Shown here: one piece after another, positions 11,370-23,182 of the stretch | Layout: every line of letters starts with the position of its first letter | Numbering within the stretch: position 1 is the first letter of the stretch | Assembly: GCA_003586115.2 (NCBI GenBank) | Contig: QVOM02000115.1 | Span: 8,166,799 to 8,230,798 of the forward strand | Direction: 5' to 3' | Source: Salvator merianae | Lineage: Eukaryota; Chordata; Lepidosauria; Squamata; Teiidae | Length of the DNA: 64,000 bases | Made by a program: the position numbers and the translations under genes | The notes under the pieces: generated by a model | What the model was told of the DNA's origin: nothing | Database searches by the model: none | Seen by the model: the letters and a program-made list of their open reading frames with translations, nothing else

Positions 11370-11415
11370 GAGCAATCCTGAGCAAGCATGTTCAGAAGTA
11401 AATTCTAATGTGTTC
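11370..11415 (+). repeat. Fragment of a squamate interspersed repeat ('cagaagtaa' type)
   Basis: AGAGCAATCCTGAGCAAGCATG followed by TTCAGAAGTAAATTC resembles the repeat better preserved at 50148-50240. I recognise this as a common short repeat in squamate genomes, but I cannot name its class. Confidence 0.45.
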
Positions 11416-11433
11416 CACAAGCTGGCGGATGTC

Positions 11434-11434
11434 A

Positions 11435-11478
<44 letters not shown>
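11434..11478. repeat. (CTAT)n microsatellite
   Basis: Eleven near-perfect CTAT units. Confidence 0.97.
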
Positions 11479-12165
11479 GTATACAAATGGACAGGTGCTT
11501 CATAGTATAAAATTCGTGGATCAGCTTACCAAATACCAAGTAAAGGGGGGGGGAAGTGCCATAAAACATAACAGTTTCATAAAACTATAAAAAGCAACAT
11601 TAAAATGGCCAATAACCTTCTTGTGCAGCCAATACCACAGATCTCCATCACCCTTCCCTAACATTGATGAAGTTACACCATAGTTTCACTATTTTTCACT
11701 CCTCTGTCATATCATTTGCTCCAATCATAACCCAGTTTTCTTCCATAGAATTCAAGTGACTGTGTAAATAGATTTCCCTCGTGATTTTCCACCCAAGCAG
11801 TGGCCAGATCAGGTGCCCAACAGTAACCTGGAAAGCATTTGTAACAAAGCAAGGATGATAGTATTCTCATAATGTTCCTCACAACTATCTGGTGTAATAT
11901 TTGCACGGATTCAGCTTCTACTTTACCTGGATTAGTTTGTTGTGGTTCTTCTAATTCAGTCTGTAGGTACAGGTGAGGTGTACATAAAACAGGCAGCAGA
12001 GTATATTTTGGTGGAGTAGCTGACAGATCCTGTTGTCTCTTTCTCTGATCAGATGAGTTTTCTTCAAGCAACAAAGGGTTCTTGATATACCCTGCAATGA
12101 ATATAGTATCCATTTGATACTAAGAAAAAAGGAACAGAAGAAACTAACCTACTCCAAGACAGTGT
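11479..12165. other. Unassigned non-coding DNA
   Basis: A 133-codon minus-strand open frame at 11712-12113 has no recognisable domain and ordinary composition. I treat it as chance, though a single-exon fragment cannot be excluded. There is a G9 run near 11546. Confidence 0.4.
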
Positions 12166-12300
12166 GGGTGATTCTGCTTTGGCTAATATAGTGGACCAGC
12201 AAGTATACTAGGAGTCTTCCTTCTGCACTCTGTTGTGGTCTAAGGAAGGTCTGAGGTTCTTAGTATGCTTGCTGGTCTGGTATATTGGTCAAGAACTGCC
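12166..12300. mobile_element. MITE, GATTCTGCAC-terminus family (family C)
   Basis: The left GGGTGATTCTGC...GGACCAGCAAGTATACTAGG and the right end in reverse complement (GGCAGTTCTTGACC...CCAGACCAGCAAGC) pair over about 50 bp, so the element is essentially one imperfect palindrome. The same design occurs at 30226-30397 and 48824-48956. Confidence 0.65.
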
Positions 12301-12600
12301 TACACTGACTGGAATTGGCTCTTTTTGTCCAGGCGTCAGGCAGATGTCCTGTCTAGCTTTACCTGGAGACAGCAGCCTTTTAAAGAATGCACAGATTGGA
12401 CTTAAATGCTGCATGTTGGAAAAGGTCTGAATGGACAATATAGATCATTAACTATATCATCTAAATAAACAATTTAGGTCCTAGTGCAAATGGGCTGTAT
12501 CATCCAGACACATTAACAATTTAGGCCCTAACAAGTTATGTATGAAATCAGTGGGATTTGCCTCGCAATTATTCCATATCTTATAAAACAGAAGAAACGT
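12301..12600. other. Unassigned non-coding DNA
   Basis: No gene was seen. An 'acaatttaggcc/tccta' motif is repeated twice (12471-12480 and 12512-12530), a small local duplication. Confidence 0.4.
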
Positions 12601-12745
12601 CCAAGGGGTCGGACACATTGCCCATCCAGTCCAGCAGTCTGTTCTTGCTGTGCTCAGCCAGCTGCACCGGGAAGCCCACCAATAGGATGCGAGCACATAG
12701 CTTGTCCTGCTCTCAGTCTTCCAGTAGCTAGAAGTGGCTCCCGGA
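12601..12745 (-). mobile_element. CR1-like LINE 3' fragment
   Basis: 'CCCATCCAGTCCAGCAGTCT' followed by 'gggaagcccaccaataggatgcgagcaca' matches the conserved order at 22580-22660 and 25800-25860. This is the 3'-proximal part of a reptile CR1-type LINE in minus orientation. No frame is preserved. Confidence 0.6.
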
Positions 12746-12799
12746 GTATTTTCTGCCTCACCAACTAAGACAAGCTTTCTAACAATTCTTCAAGGAATA

Positions 12800-13099
12800 C
12801 AGGGTGTTTCAAAAAGATGGACCCGATTTGAAATGGCTATAAGGGCAGGGCATAGAGTTTTCAAATGATGCCTCTCCCAGCGCACAAACAGCCCCTAGCC
12901 TCAGATGCTTTGAGAGACGTTTGGGACGAATTCACAGTATTGTTTGTACAGCAGGCGGAGAGCACACAAAGCATTTATAAAACGGTTAGTAAAACTTGAT
13001 TGCTCATTAAACCATTTGTAACCTTTTGTGTAACTGTAACATGTTGCCATTGTGAAATGTGCTACTTTGAAATCGGGCCCATCTTTTTGAAACATCCTG
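12800..13099. mobile_element. Mariner-like DNA element, 300 bp
   Basis: The termini CAGGGTGTTTCAAAAAGATG (left) and CAGGATGTTTCAAAAAGATG (right, reverse complement) continue to about 30 bp of inverted repeat with two mismatches. TA flanks both sides at 12798-12799 and 13100-13101. TA duplication and this terminus fit the Tc1/mariner superfamily. On the plus strand, 12893-12994 reads RDVWDEFTVLFVQ and ends in a stop shortly before the right terminus, as expected for the tail of a mariner transposase. That reading is tentative. Confidence 0.8.
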
Positions 13100-16000
13100 T
13101 ATTTACAGCAATGCTGTTTCAATATGTCCCTTTAGGCCATTGTTTTACACTGAAACTGACCTGCTTGCTGAAGCTTTTGTACCATGCTTGGATCCCAGGT
13201 CTGGGAGAGTTTGAGCAGGTACCTCTTGGCTGAATAACCTGGTCTCATCTCTCGTTCACTCTGGATGCCTGGACCCTTTAGGAAATGGAGATAGGGTTGC
13301 CAGCCAATTTCTCTATTATTCTTCCATAACTATAATAGAGATAACAAGGTATCAAAAAGTTAAATCTTCATAAATTTCATAATTGACAAGTGTTTAAAAT
13401 CACTTTCCCTGTCAAGGTCTTTGAAAGTATCTTGAACAGTAGAATTGAAGAGGGAAGCTCTACTGTGATTGTACAGTTAGAGAAGGATTTTCAGAGCCTT
13501 TCTGTACATATTTATAGAACGGTAAATTGCGATGGCAAGCCCTCTTCTGGGTCTCTCTCTTCTGCACTCTGGTGTGATCTAGAGAGGTCCCTCTCTTGCT
13601 AGCATTGGATGCAGCCTAGGAGGCCTAAAATGGTCATCTAGACCATGAAGCAGTGGAGCTGTTTAAACAGGTCTACTGCTGTCTCCTTGTGAGTAAGACC
13701 AGCCCATGTGGATGGATGCATACCTCCATGGGCTGGTTTAGCAGGGAGACTTCAAGGTCAGGAACTTCAAGACCAGCAAGGGGTGGCGGGGCAGTGGGGG
13801 CAGCAAGGGTGCAATGTAGGCATGACAGTGGCAATGGGGGTAGGGTGGCCCAGGTAGTGTGAGGCTTGTCCTGGTCCAAGTGCAGATGGTTCTTCTGGGA
13901 CAGTGGGGCTGCTCCAGCTTGGAATGGTTCCTTTAGGAGCCATTCTAGATGGCATGCTCCAACTGCCACAAGTGTGGAAATGGCCTAAATGGTTCTGCTT
14001 TGCCCATGCATAGCAAGTGCTGTGAATGAACTTGATCCCAAACACTGCAAAACAGTTGCAAGCTGCTCTAGCAGTGGGAGAGGAAATTAGTTCACTCAGC
14101 CATACTAATGCCATGGATGTTAATAGATATGATCCCAAACTGGCAATGGTATCTGTCTTTTTAAGGAAGTTTCATCCTTTCCATGGTTCATTTTGACCTC
14201 AATATGTGTTTTATATTGACCAATGGGCAGACTGCATGGTAAAACTGTGGGTCAGATATTGTCCTAGGTTCTGTTTCTGATTATAGTGCATTTTGTGCTA
14301 ATGTTGCAGTAGTTAACACATAGCAAAGGGGTCTAATAACAACTTAGAAAATAACATAGAGAAAGAAGTTGGTAGCATGAACTTTTGTAGGTCATGGAGT
14401 GCATGGTGAAGTGCTTATGGACAAACTTATATAGGCAATCTGTGTGTGTGAATAGCAATAAAAATGCAAAACTCTGGGTGTGGTGATGAGGTGACAAGTT
14501 CAATATAATGATGGTTGTTAAGGCTATATGTGTGAATAGAGGTGTAAATTTGTCAGAGTGTTGTATTGTAGAGTGATGCTGGCTGGGAACCAGAAAGGAG
14601 ATGTGATGAACAGTCAAGGGGAGCCCTTAAGAGGTTGGGGTGTTAACGAGTGTTTTAATATGTGTAGTTTACCAGGAAACTATTGTCTCTGTTTAACCCC
14701 TTGTCAAGGGACCGGAGTTCATAGATACATTCCAATTTTGCTGTTTCTCTTTCCAGTCTTCCTTTGTAGTATTCTTTGTTCAAGTGCTGTTGTTCTGAGG
14801 TCTGAGATAGAAATGCCCTGGAAGAGTGAAGTGTTCTGCAACAGGTTTTTGTGTATTCCCATTCCTAATGCCCAATTTATGTCCACATAACTTCTGGTGC
14901 AGAGACTGTCATGTTTGCCAATACAGAGTGCTGAAGGGTGTTGTTGACATAGGAGAGCGATGACTGCCCTCCTCTCACTACTTTTCCTTCCCTAGCCTGG
15001 CAAAGACTTAAAGAAGAGAAGCCTTCAATGGTGAGAGAATTTTTTGTTGCCCCCTTGTTTGTTTTCTGTAGCTAGAACAGTGGGTTTTTTGGCGGATCTT
15101 AGGACCAGATGGAGTGGTCTGGGCATCAACATATGGAATCCAGGATTGAAACAGAAAACACTTTGGGAGGATTTAATTGTTGATCAAGTTGGGTGGAGTG
15201 CACCACCAGACATGAGTCAGTTTCAGAACCTTTTAGAATCTCTTAGATACTGTTCTTTGACACTTGAACACAAGCTACTCCATAAAAAAATCCTCCCTAT
15301 AGTCAGTATTGTGCTCTGCGTTATTAAACTGCCTGCAGAGCATTTGTTACACTGTAACTAGCAAAAACCATTCAAAATACCAAAGTAAAACTCAGTTGCT
15401 AATATCCAATTGTAACATTGTTCTTTTATTATTATTTTTGTTTAATAAGGATTGTTAAAGTTTATAATATTTCTGCCTCAGAACTCCTTCTTTTGCCCAT
15501 ATCCCTGAGAACCCCACACCAGCCAATCGCATTCTGCCTCCAGCAGTTCTTCAAACCAACTGATCTAGTCTTGAGGTCTCCTCAGAATAACTGGAAATGA
15601 GTAATCCCCCCCCACAAAAAAACCCCTCCCAGTTTATTCCTTTTTACAGCAGTAGAGCAGATTAATTTCTAGGGCTGATTTCCATGTATGCTGGTTGCTT
15701 GTGGGAAAGGATTGATTTCCAGAGCTATTTCCAGTCTGATGGATAAATGGTAAGGTCAGAAAAGAAAAGACCCAACTGTGGAACATTCATTCTGTAGCTG
15801 CAAGGGTTCAGTGGCTGTGTAACCTGTGTGTCTCCCACCTCTGTGGTAGGTTAATGGACGCTTGCCCCTCAGATAGCCCATTTGCTGGCTATGTGGATGA
15901 AGCCTTTGCTGTTCTTATTGTGAAACAGCATTGACTCCATCTTTCATATGGTGAAATGATTCACCCCAAACAAAGATGGTCTATTCTGTCAGCTGTCTGA

Positions 16001-16203
16001 GAGATTCAAACAAACTGTGTTATTCAAAACTAGGTGAGAGAGAAAGAGAAAGGAAAATCATTTTTTCAAAAAGTTGTCTTCTCCTAGCCCTTTTCAAATA
16101 AGTGTTTGAGACAATTTTTGGATACCTTCAAGGAGGGACACCCATATACCTCTCCCTGGAGGCTTCCTAATTCAACTCCTTTTGAGATGTGAAATGACTC
16201 AAA
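13100..16203. other. Unassigned non-coding DNA
   Basis: The part at 13530-13600 (CTTCTGCACTCTGGTGTGATCTAGAG) resembles the middle of the GATTCTGCAC MITE family. 13650-13990 is GC-richer and repeat-like without paired ends. There is a C9 run near 15605. No coding exon was recognised. Confidence 0.4.
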
Positions 16204-16561
16204 GGGCCTTTTCGCACTTTCTACCTTAGAATGGGATAATGTGAATGCTGACTGCCTGCCATGACAGTGGCTGTGGAAACATCTGGTCGCTGCCATGGTG
16301 ACCAGGGACATAGTGTGCAAGTGTGCAGCCACAGCTGCATTGCATTGTGGGCTTCAGTATTTGCACCAGAAATTAGGTGTGAACGCTGTATACTGTCTAG
16401 CTGCTCCTGGTACAGCTGTGGACAACATTTAGTTGTCCACAGCTAGTAGTGATCAGGAGTATCTTCAGACATTCCTGATCACTAAGTCTTCCACAAAATG
16501 TGGATGCACTGTGCTAGTGAGTGTCCAAGTTGCTCACTAGGACTGAAGTGCAAACAGGCCC
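16204..16561. mobile_element. PIF/Harbinger-like MITE, GGGCCTGTTTGCACTT family (family A)
   Basis: The left end GGGCCTTTTCGCACTT and the right end in reverse complement (GGGCCTGTTTGCACTT) form 16-bp inverted repeats, flanked by AAA on both sides (16201-16203 and 16562-16564). The 3-bp duplication and the GGGCCTG terminus fit PIF/Harbinger MITEs such as plant Tourist elements. The interior carries the family's GCCATGGTGACC and CACTAGGACTG-like motifs. No transposase is present. Confidence 0.7.
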
Positions 16562-16856
16562 AAACTAGTGCTGTTTCTGCACTTACCTTACTGGCCCAGT
16601 CCAGGAGGACTGGTGATCATGTGATCTTCAGAGTCAGCCTTCATGTTCCCCAATGCCTCCCCCATGTGCAATTTTCTGCACTGTTGAAATGGGTTCCCCC
16701 CAGCTAAATCAGCCAATAGAAGCTTGTATCCTTTCTGCACACCTCCTGGGCCAGTTTAGTACCAGCTAGACCAGCAGACTTTTTAAAAAAGGTTTACCAG
16801 TATCCCGGTCTAGCCAGTCATTTTGGCCACCTAGATAGAACCACACTCAGTCCAAT

Positions 16857-16860
<4 letters not shown>
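16562..16860. other. Unassigned non-coding DNA
   Basis: No gene was seen. The stretch is short and GC-average. Confidence 0.4.

Positions 16861-16901
<41 letters not shown>
16861..16901. repeat. (AG)n microsatellite
   Basis: Twenty uninterrupted AG units. Confidence 0.97.
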
Positions 16902-16902
<1 letters not shown>

Positions 16903-17843
16903 CGCATGGCCTCCCCTTAAGCCAGTTCACTGTGTGGAAAGGAGGTCTCTGGACCCCTTCTAGGACTAGCTTAAGGGCAAGTGCGGAAAGGCCCTAGGTG
17001 TAGGATTTCCAACTCTGAAAACATCTAAAGCATTTCATGGGCAGGAAATGCTTTCCAAAGGAATGGGATTTGATCTGGGAGATGAAAAGCTATCGATGCT
17101 GCATTCTGACCTCTTTGGGGGCTTCGCTTTTTTTTTCTGTCTGTCACAGGGCAAGAATGTGGGATAGATTACATCCATTTGACCAGACACCTTCTTTAAG
17201 CGGAAATGGCTTTTGTCTCAGAAAGAGAAGGGCAGAATACCAGTTCTTTCTCCTCTTTCTTTCCTTCCCTAGAGCAAATGTTGATGGTTTGACCATCGTT
17301 TACCTGAGGACAGCTGAATACTGTCCACGTATAACAGCAGTCTTAGAGTTATGGGCACCTCAGTGGCAGTTTCATAGATTTAATTTTTGAAACAGTGGCA
17401 CCAAAAAAATTGCCAGAGCAAACATTTGAGAGAGTAGCCATGAGTTTAAATAAACTACATTTTAATATTTTGGTTTTATTTCATTAAAACACTTAGGTGC
17501 TTTTTGTCCTCTTTGTTATTTTACAGTTGTTTTCCTTGCTCCCTTTAGCAAAATCAAAATGAGAAATTTAGGGGAACCGACAAAACCCAAATTGCCTTTG
17601 GTTTCTAACTGAGCTGAAAACCATTGTACCATATTGTATTAGCATGTCCTGGTGGCTTGTTATGAAAACTATTGAAGCACTGTGAGTAATAGCAGGCATG
17701 CTGAGACCTGTTCATTTTCTTTGGTACCACAGCCAGTTACTCTGTGTTTTCTCTTTGTTCCTCAGTTCCAATTTACACCATTCTGCTCAACAGGATTTGT
17801 GTAGACATTGCTGGTTTCAGGGTATCCATATGCATGCATCATT
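16902..17843. other. Unassigned non-coding DNA
   Basis: A 117-codon plus-strand frame (17037-17390) shows no domain I recognise. No splice-bounded exon could be supported. Confidence 0.4.

Positions 17844-17928
<85 letters not shown>
17844..17928. repeat. Compound (TG)n-(TA)n alternating tract
   Basis: About 18 TG units with an early CG step run directly into about 24 AT units. The result is roughly 85 bp of unbroken alternating purine-pyrimidine. The translations across it (CVCV and YIYI) are artefacts. Confidence 0.97.
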
Positions 17929-17931
<3 letters not shown>

Positions 17932-19379
17932 CCCCTAAAGAAATATAGTAAGCATGACCGGTGTGACATGTAGGGGCTTATTCTTTTGCCTACTACTTAC
18001 TGTAGCTTTTCTGGCAACTAGTTGAGAAGTTCATTCTAGAAAATTTCTCTTGTAACTTGACACTTCCTGTAGAATCAGTGGCCATTTCTGCACATGTGGG
18101 CTATCCCACATTACAGTGGCCCACTCTAGGTAGGCAGGCCCATGGTGGCCAAGGCTACCAGTAACCTGCTTTAAGGGGTATCAGCATTGCAGACAGCCCA
18201 TTCCAGACCAGCTTTGGAGGCCCAGCAAGGGCTTTGTTTAGACAGGCATACAGAAGTAGCATACTTCCAGCACCACTTCTGGGTGCCCTTGGGAATGGCT
18301 CCAGATTCCGTATACTGGACCATGGCTTGTGTGCCGTCCGTACACTGGTTGTGGTTTGGTATACCAGGCTAGAATGCTTTGTGGACTGCTTGCAAGCAGT
18401 CTATGGTTGGAGTGGGATTTGACTGTATCCCGCTCCAAGGTCTCATCCATCGTGAATGAAACTGTCTATTGGGGGCAAGGCTTCCTGGTAAACCATTCTG
18501 TATTATGGACAATGCATTCTACGGGTCCTGCTGGACCAGTCTATGGGCCCACTGTGGATAGGGCCAGTAACTACATCAAGATGCTTCTATGTTAGCAGAG
18601 CACCTCTAAGCAGTGACCTTTAATTACAGTTCCACTATCAAAATTTTATTAGTCACAGACCTGTACAAGAATACAGCTCCAAAGTTCCAAGAATTGCTGG
18701 AGCAACAGAAGTGCATTTTAAGACCTTTGTAGTTTTGCAGAGTGTGCCATAACTATACTTACTCTCCTCCCCACTTTTCTTGTTATCCTATATGTTAGAC
18801 TGCGGTTGGACACCTTAACAGGTGAGGCAAGAGAACCAGATACTAGCTTATTTCACCAAACTGCCTATCAGAGGAAAGCTCAGAGCAGCTGTATTTCCAC
18901 AGAAAGTCAGTCTTGCTTGAAGATATCTGGGTCAAACAGATTTTTGCCAGATTTACTGCCCTACTGCTATATGTAGGAACAGTGCAAACCTAATTATTCA
19001 GGCCTAATAACTAGTGTACCATGTCTGTAGGAACACAGTTGATTCAGAATGCAAGTGCTGAGCAAATTACTGGGTCTCAGGCAGTATCCACACCAGTTCT
19101 AAGGTGTGCCCAGTGAGGACCTGGGGGGCATGATACCCACAACCTGGTGACTCCCCTGAGCATGCAGAAGGCCTCTGAGGGCACTTGAGGGCCAACAAGT
19201 GCTCTCAAAAGCCCTCAGGCACTTTTGCTATAGGCATGTAAATAGGTAGGGGCTGTGCAACCCACCTAGCCCATTCTCTGTCCAGAATAATTTTTTGGTC
19301 ACTGCTCAGTTGCATCTTTGAAACTGAGGAACTCTCCTTCCCCAGTTTCAAAGACAGTGAAGTGTTGAGGCGTGTGACA
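17929..19379. other. Non-coding DNA, MITE-like segment at about 18075-18580
   Basis: GGCCATTTCTGCACATGTGG at about 18080 looks like a terminus of the 'GGCCNTTTCTGCAC' kind. The interior ('cccacattacagtggccca') recurs at 37720-37740. Four short overlapping open frames here are incidental. The right end is unresolved. Confidence 0.4.
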
Positions 19380-19692
19380 TTTATTTATTTGCATTTTTAT
19401 CCTGAAAATAGGGTGGGTTACAACAATAAAAACTGAATGTAAAATGCACACACTAAAAACAGTAACAAGGAGGGAGGGAAAGCTATTTCCTTAGCCAAGG
19501 GCAAGGGTAAATAGATGTGTCTTCATTGCTCTCCTAAAGATATAAAGTGAAGAAGCTTGACACACCTCAGGGAGAAGAGTGTTCCACAGTCTGGGGGCCA
19601 CCACTGAAAAGGCCCTATCCTGGGTGCCCACCCCTCTAGCTACGAAGGTGATGGTACAACCAGGAGGGCCTCATTTGCAGATCTTAAGACAC
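19380..19692 (-). mobile_element. L2/CR1-type LINE 3' end (ORF2 C-terminus and 3' UTR)
   Basis: On the minus strand, from about 19612 down to 19490, the frame reads RAFSVVAPRLWNTLLPEV, continues through RRAMKTHLFTLALG and reaches a stop. 'RAFSVxAPRLWNSLP' with a following 'KTHLF' is the well-known conserved C-terminal block of L2-like reverse transcriptase proteins in reptiles and fish. The 3' UTR (GTAACCCACCC..., then AAATAAATAAAT near 19380) is the expected short repeat tail. The copy is 5'-truncated and the upstream coding region is absent. Confidence 0.8.
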
Positions 19693-20816
19693 TGCACACC
19701 TTGGCGTGGAAATAAGCACTCCTGTCCTTAAGGCACTGTAATCCCCTGTCATGGCAATACAGCCTCAGTTTCCAATATGCTGCTTTTCCAATCTACCCAC
19801 ATTCCAAGTTCTACGAAAACAATGGAACACAAACAATTACTCCTCCTCTTCTATGTCTCTGAGGAAGATCTCGCTTTTTTTCCCTTGATCCCTGTGGAGA
19901 TAAATTAGTTTGCAGTCTGCTCCTCTGTTGTTATATATTGTCTTTCTTCAGTAGCATGGCAATTCATACATTTTATAAAGAAGGAAAAACATTGAAAACA
20001 GGACCTCTTTTGTCAATTTCTGCATTAGGCATTTAAATGGAAACCTGATCTATTTTGAATGAAGAATGATTTGAAAAGAAAGCTTCCAAAATAAGAATCT
20101 TTGGAGCTTTTCCCATAAGAAAAATTCAGCGTATCTGATCAGAGGGTGGGATGGGTTAATTCTGTGTCTTTATTTTCTGCCATCTCCTACAGCAGCATGA
20201 CTTGCAATGGCCAGGGAACATCCCTGCTGGATTCTAATTGTTTATGGCATGTGGCACATGATTTCATGTGTTCGGTCACAGCAGTGTCCTTTCCCTAACT
20301 CTTTAATCTTTGATGGATGTCGTGCTTGGATACACTGATGGGGCTGGTACGACAGGCAGTGATTTTAGAGATGTCTTTTGTCTTCCTTATGGTGCTATGA
20401 AGTCCTTACTGGGCTGGACAGTATTTATTAACAGACTCAATTCTGAGGGATGTTAAACAGGGAATTTTGTTGCAGACTAAAAATGGCTGCTTTAATTTGT
20501 TAGATATGCCGGATATTTCTGGGGACAGAGCCCTAAATGCATGCTTGAGTTGGCTTAACAGTTTTCTGCTGAATTGTAGTTCTGAATTGTAATTCATTGT
20601 AAATTCTGTGCGCCACAATGAAGGATATTTAACAAAAAAAGTCTTAAAATACTTTGACAGACTACAGTTCCCAGAATTATTTCATGTCATGCCATAACAA
20701 ATAGAGTGATATTAAACTGTTAGGTAAGAACAAAGCACCCATACTTGAATCGTAAAAGGTAATCTTCCACATTTATTAGAGAGCAGGGAATTATTCACTC
20801 CTGTGTATGGCCACAT
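19693..20816. other. Unassigned non-coding DNA
   Basis: At 20661-20681 ACTACAGTTCCCAGAATTAT resembles a common reptile palindromic repeat half-site, but its partner arm was not found. No gene was seen. Confidence 0.4.
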
Positions 20817-21115
20817 CTCCACTTACAGGTAGAGGAGGCTCAGGTGGGGCCGGGACTGTGTAAAAAGTGTCCTCCTTGTCTCCTGTTTGGACTGAGGAGA
20901 CGCTGCAGAATGGTCCCTCCACCATACAAGGCAGGAGAAACTACCCTATAAAGGAGACACTGGTGGTGATTGTGCTGACCAACAGCCTGGCATAGTTGCC
21001 ACAAGGTACACACTGGCACTGAAAATGGAGTTGGGGCAGCTGAAGATGGCTTCCTGGAGCCACAGAGGTGCCCTGGACTAGTAAGTAGAAACATGGTCCA
21101 GGGTCACCTTCAGGC
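20817..21115. repeat. Dispersed repeat, paralogue of 45462-45725
   Basis: Shares an ordered set of blocks with 45462-45725: TCTCCACTT, a CTGCAGAAT block, AGGAGAAACTACCCT, AAAGGAG, GGAAATGGAG-like, and GGTGCCCT/GGTGCTCTCC. It is probably a MITE. Neither its terminal repeats nor its duplication could be fixed. Confidence 0.5.
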
Positions 21116-22555
21116 ATCACTTATTTATTCCACAATTTATTGATTCTCCAGTATAAAACACATTCAGAATTATCACACATTGTCTAGATATTAGATTGAT
21201 ATTCCACATTTTAGCATTAGCTGCAGCAGCAGAGTAATGTTACAGCTGTGAGATTTTCTTTCCACTTGACCTAACCTTCCCATCACACCATACAGGTGCC
21301 CAATCATATTACATGAAGTATTTCCAGGAAGACAGCTCACACCAGATTTTCAATGTGCTTCTCATGTAGTAATCCAGACAGAGCTGCAATTACAGAATAA
21401 TGGGATATTGCACTACGATAGTTAATTTTACTGGAATAACAATAAAAACTGGTAAATCAGGTCTACATTCTGGGACTGTATCAGAAGCATCGTGATCACA
21501 GTACAATTATGAAATAATTATGGGGTTTTGACCCTGTTTGGATGCAGCCTATGAGTGAGCTATGGTCTCTTACCTCTTTGCCTCCATATGCCAAAATGGC
21601 CAGGGCCAAATCTTGGAGAGTGTGAAGTTCTACATACAATGTTGCAGTCTCCTTTCTGAGTCTTTGCTGAACCTTCCTGCATTGTTCTGATTTTTTTGAT
21701 GTCTTGGCTAGATCTTTGGAGTAGAGAATTAGAGCACCTGTTCGTGTGCTGTATGTTTTTGGAAGACACAGCCCCCAATATCCCACTGTGCCTTCAAGAC
21801 GATTGAGTTGTTCGCTGACATGACAAGCTGTCTCAAGAGACATCCAGTTCAAGTAATCCTAAAATGTTTGGAAAACATAGACATAGGTTGGTCATTAGGA
21901 AGAAAACTGCATCAAACATGCCCACTTTCCGAGATTCCACATATGCTATTAGTAGAAGAGGCTCAGTCACACCTAGGGTTTAATCCAGCTTTGGTCCATT
22001 TTCAGAGAGAACACATCAGTAAAGTAATAAGATGTTTTCTTTCAGCATTATCTAACTCAAGAAAGAAATCCATTTTTGTGTTAGATAATGTGGAAAGAAA
22101 ATGATTAGGCACTTTGCTGATGTGTTCTTTTGATCCAAAAGTGGACTGAAGCTGGAGTAAAACTTAGATGTAACTGGGCCCGAAGAGATACTACTCTGGA
22201 GCTCATCAAGCAAGAATATGTTCCTGGAAAAGACAGAAGGAGCTCTTCTGGAGAGGCAGGGGAAGGAAAAGAGCACTAGAGAGAGAGCAAAGGCAAAGAA
22301 TAGAAGCATGTGTGCCAGAGAACCAAAAAGATGTGGAGACAGTCGGTGTCTTCAGAGCTCAGCAGCTGATACCAGGTCCTCACTCAGGAAAACAATGCAC
22401 AGACAATTGAACAAGATTTGCCATCCTGGACCTCAGAGAAGAATTTAGCAATAACTCAGATCCCCAATGACAGATAAAGAATAGTGGTGGTAGTGGATTC
22501 CTTACTGAGAGCAACCCACGCTGATGACTGTAGACTTGACATGATGTCAAAAAAA
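21116..22555. other. Unassigned non-coding DNA
   Basis: A 118-codon minus-strand frame at 21496-21852 has a hydrophilic, helix-like composition (MNWMSLETACHVSEQLNRLE start), but I recognise no domain and see no convincing splice signals. No repeat was assigned. Confidence 0.35.
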
Positions 22556-22890
22556 CCCATAAGAAATGCCCCACTAGATCAAATTCGTGACCCATCTATT
22601 TTAGCCAACCAGTGCACAGGGAAGCCCACCAGCGGGACATGAGAACACAGATAGCTCTGCTTGCAGTCCTCCAACAGTGGACCTTTGGAGGCACATCTCC
22701 TCCTGTTGCCATCAGGTCTAAGAGCCATTGATAGCGCTGACTTCCATGAATTGATCCAACCCATTTATGAAACCATCCAAGCTGGTAGCCAATACCACGC
22801 TTCATGGGAGCAAATTCCAAAGTTTAATTATTTTCTTGTGAAAAGTGTATTGTCTTCCGGTCACCCAAATCCAGAATGTGTCCAATAGGC
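22556..22890 (-). mobile_element. CR1-like LINE fragment (RT C-terminal region and 3' UTR)
   Basis: The order of blocks ('gggaagcccacc', 'agccattgatagc', 'cttccatgaattgatcca', 'aaaccatccaagctggtagcc', 'gggagcaaattccaaagttta') matches the better preserved copy at 25754-26221. Read on the minus strand, it is the end of a CR1-type reverse transcriptase plus 3' UTR, with frames disrupted. Confidence 0.7.
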
Positions 22891-22983
22891 TGCCAAAACT
22901 TTTCAGTCCTACAGATGACTGTGGAGATGAATGATACTGCAAGGAGACCTTGAAGCAACCCCCAAGGACTTCCCATTTGGAAT

Positions 22984-23182
22984 CATGTCTATATTCACAC
23001 CACTTAAAAAAGTGACTTGAAAGTGGCTTAGAAGCACTAGTGTTCCCATCCCACCTCTAATCCACATTAAAGACCTTTAAAAGTCCATTTTCTGTCCTTT
23101 AATGTGGATTGCAGCCTGTAGTGTGTGGATGCTATCACCTCTAAGCCACTTTCAAGCCCCTTTTTAAACTGTAGATGCATCC
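22984..23182. mobile_element. MITE, family D (GCATC...TTAAAAAAG termini)
   Basis: The left CACTTAAAAAAGTGACTTGAAAG and the right CTTTCAAGCCCC...TTTAAACTGTAGATGCATCC are inverted relatives. The centre keeps the paired CCACATTAAAG / CTTTAATGTGG motif shared with 59933-60602. It is non-coding. Confidence 0.65.

Noticed and set aside
17698..17973. Frames with CVCV and YIYI repeats
   Set aside because: Translation of the TG/TA tract.
21496..21852. 118-codon minus-strand frame as an exon
   Set aside because: Somewhat protein-like composition, but no domain recognised and no paired splice signals.
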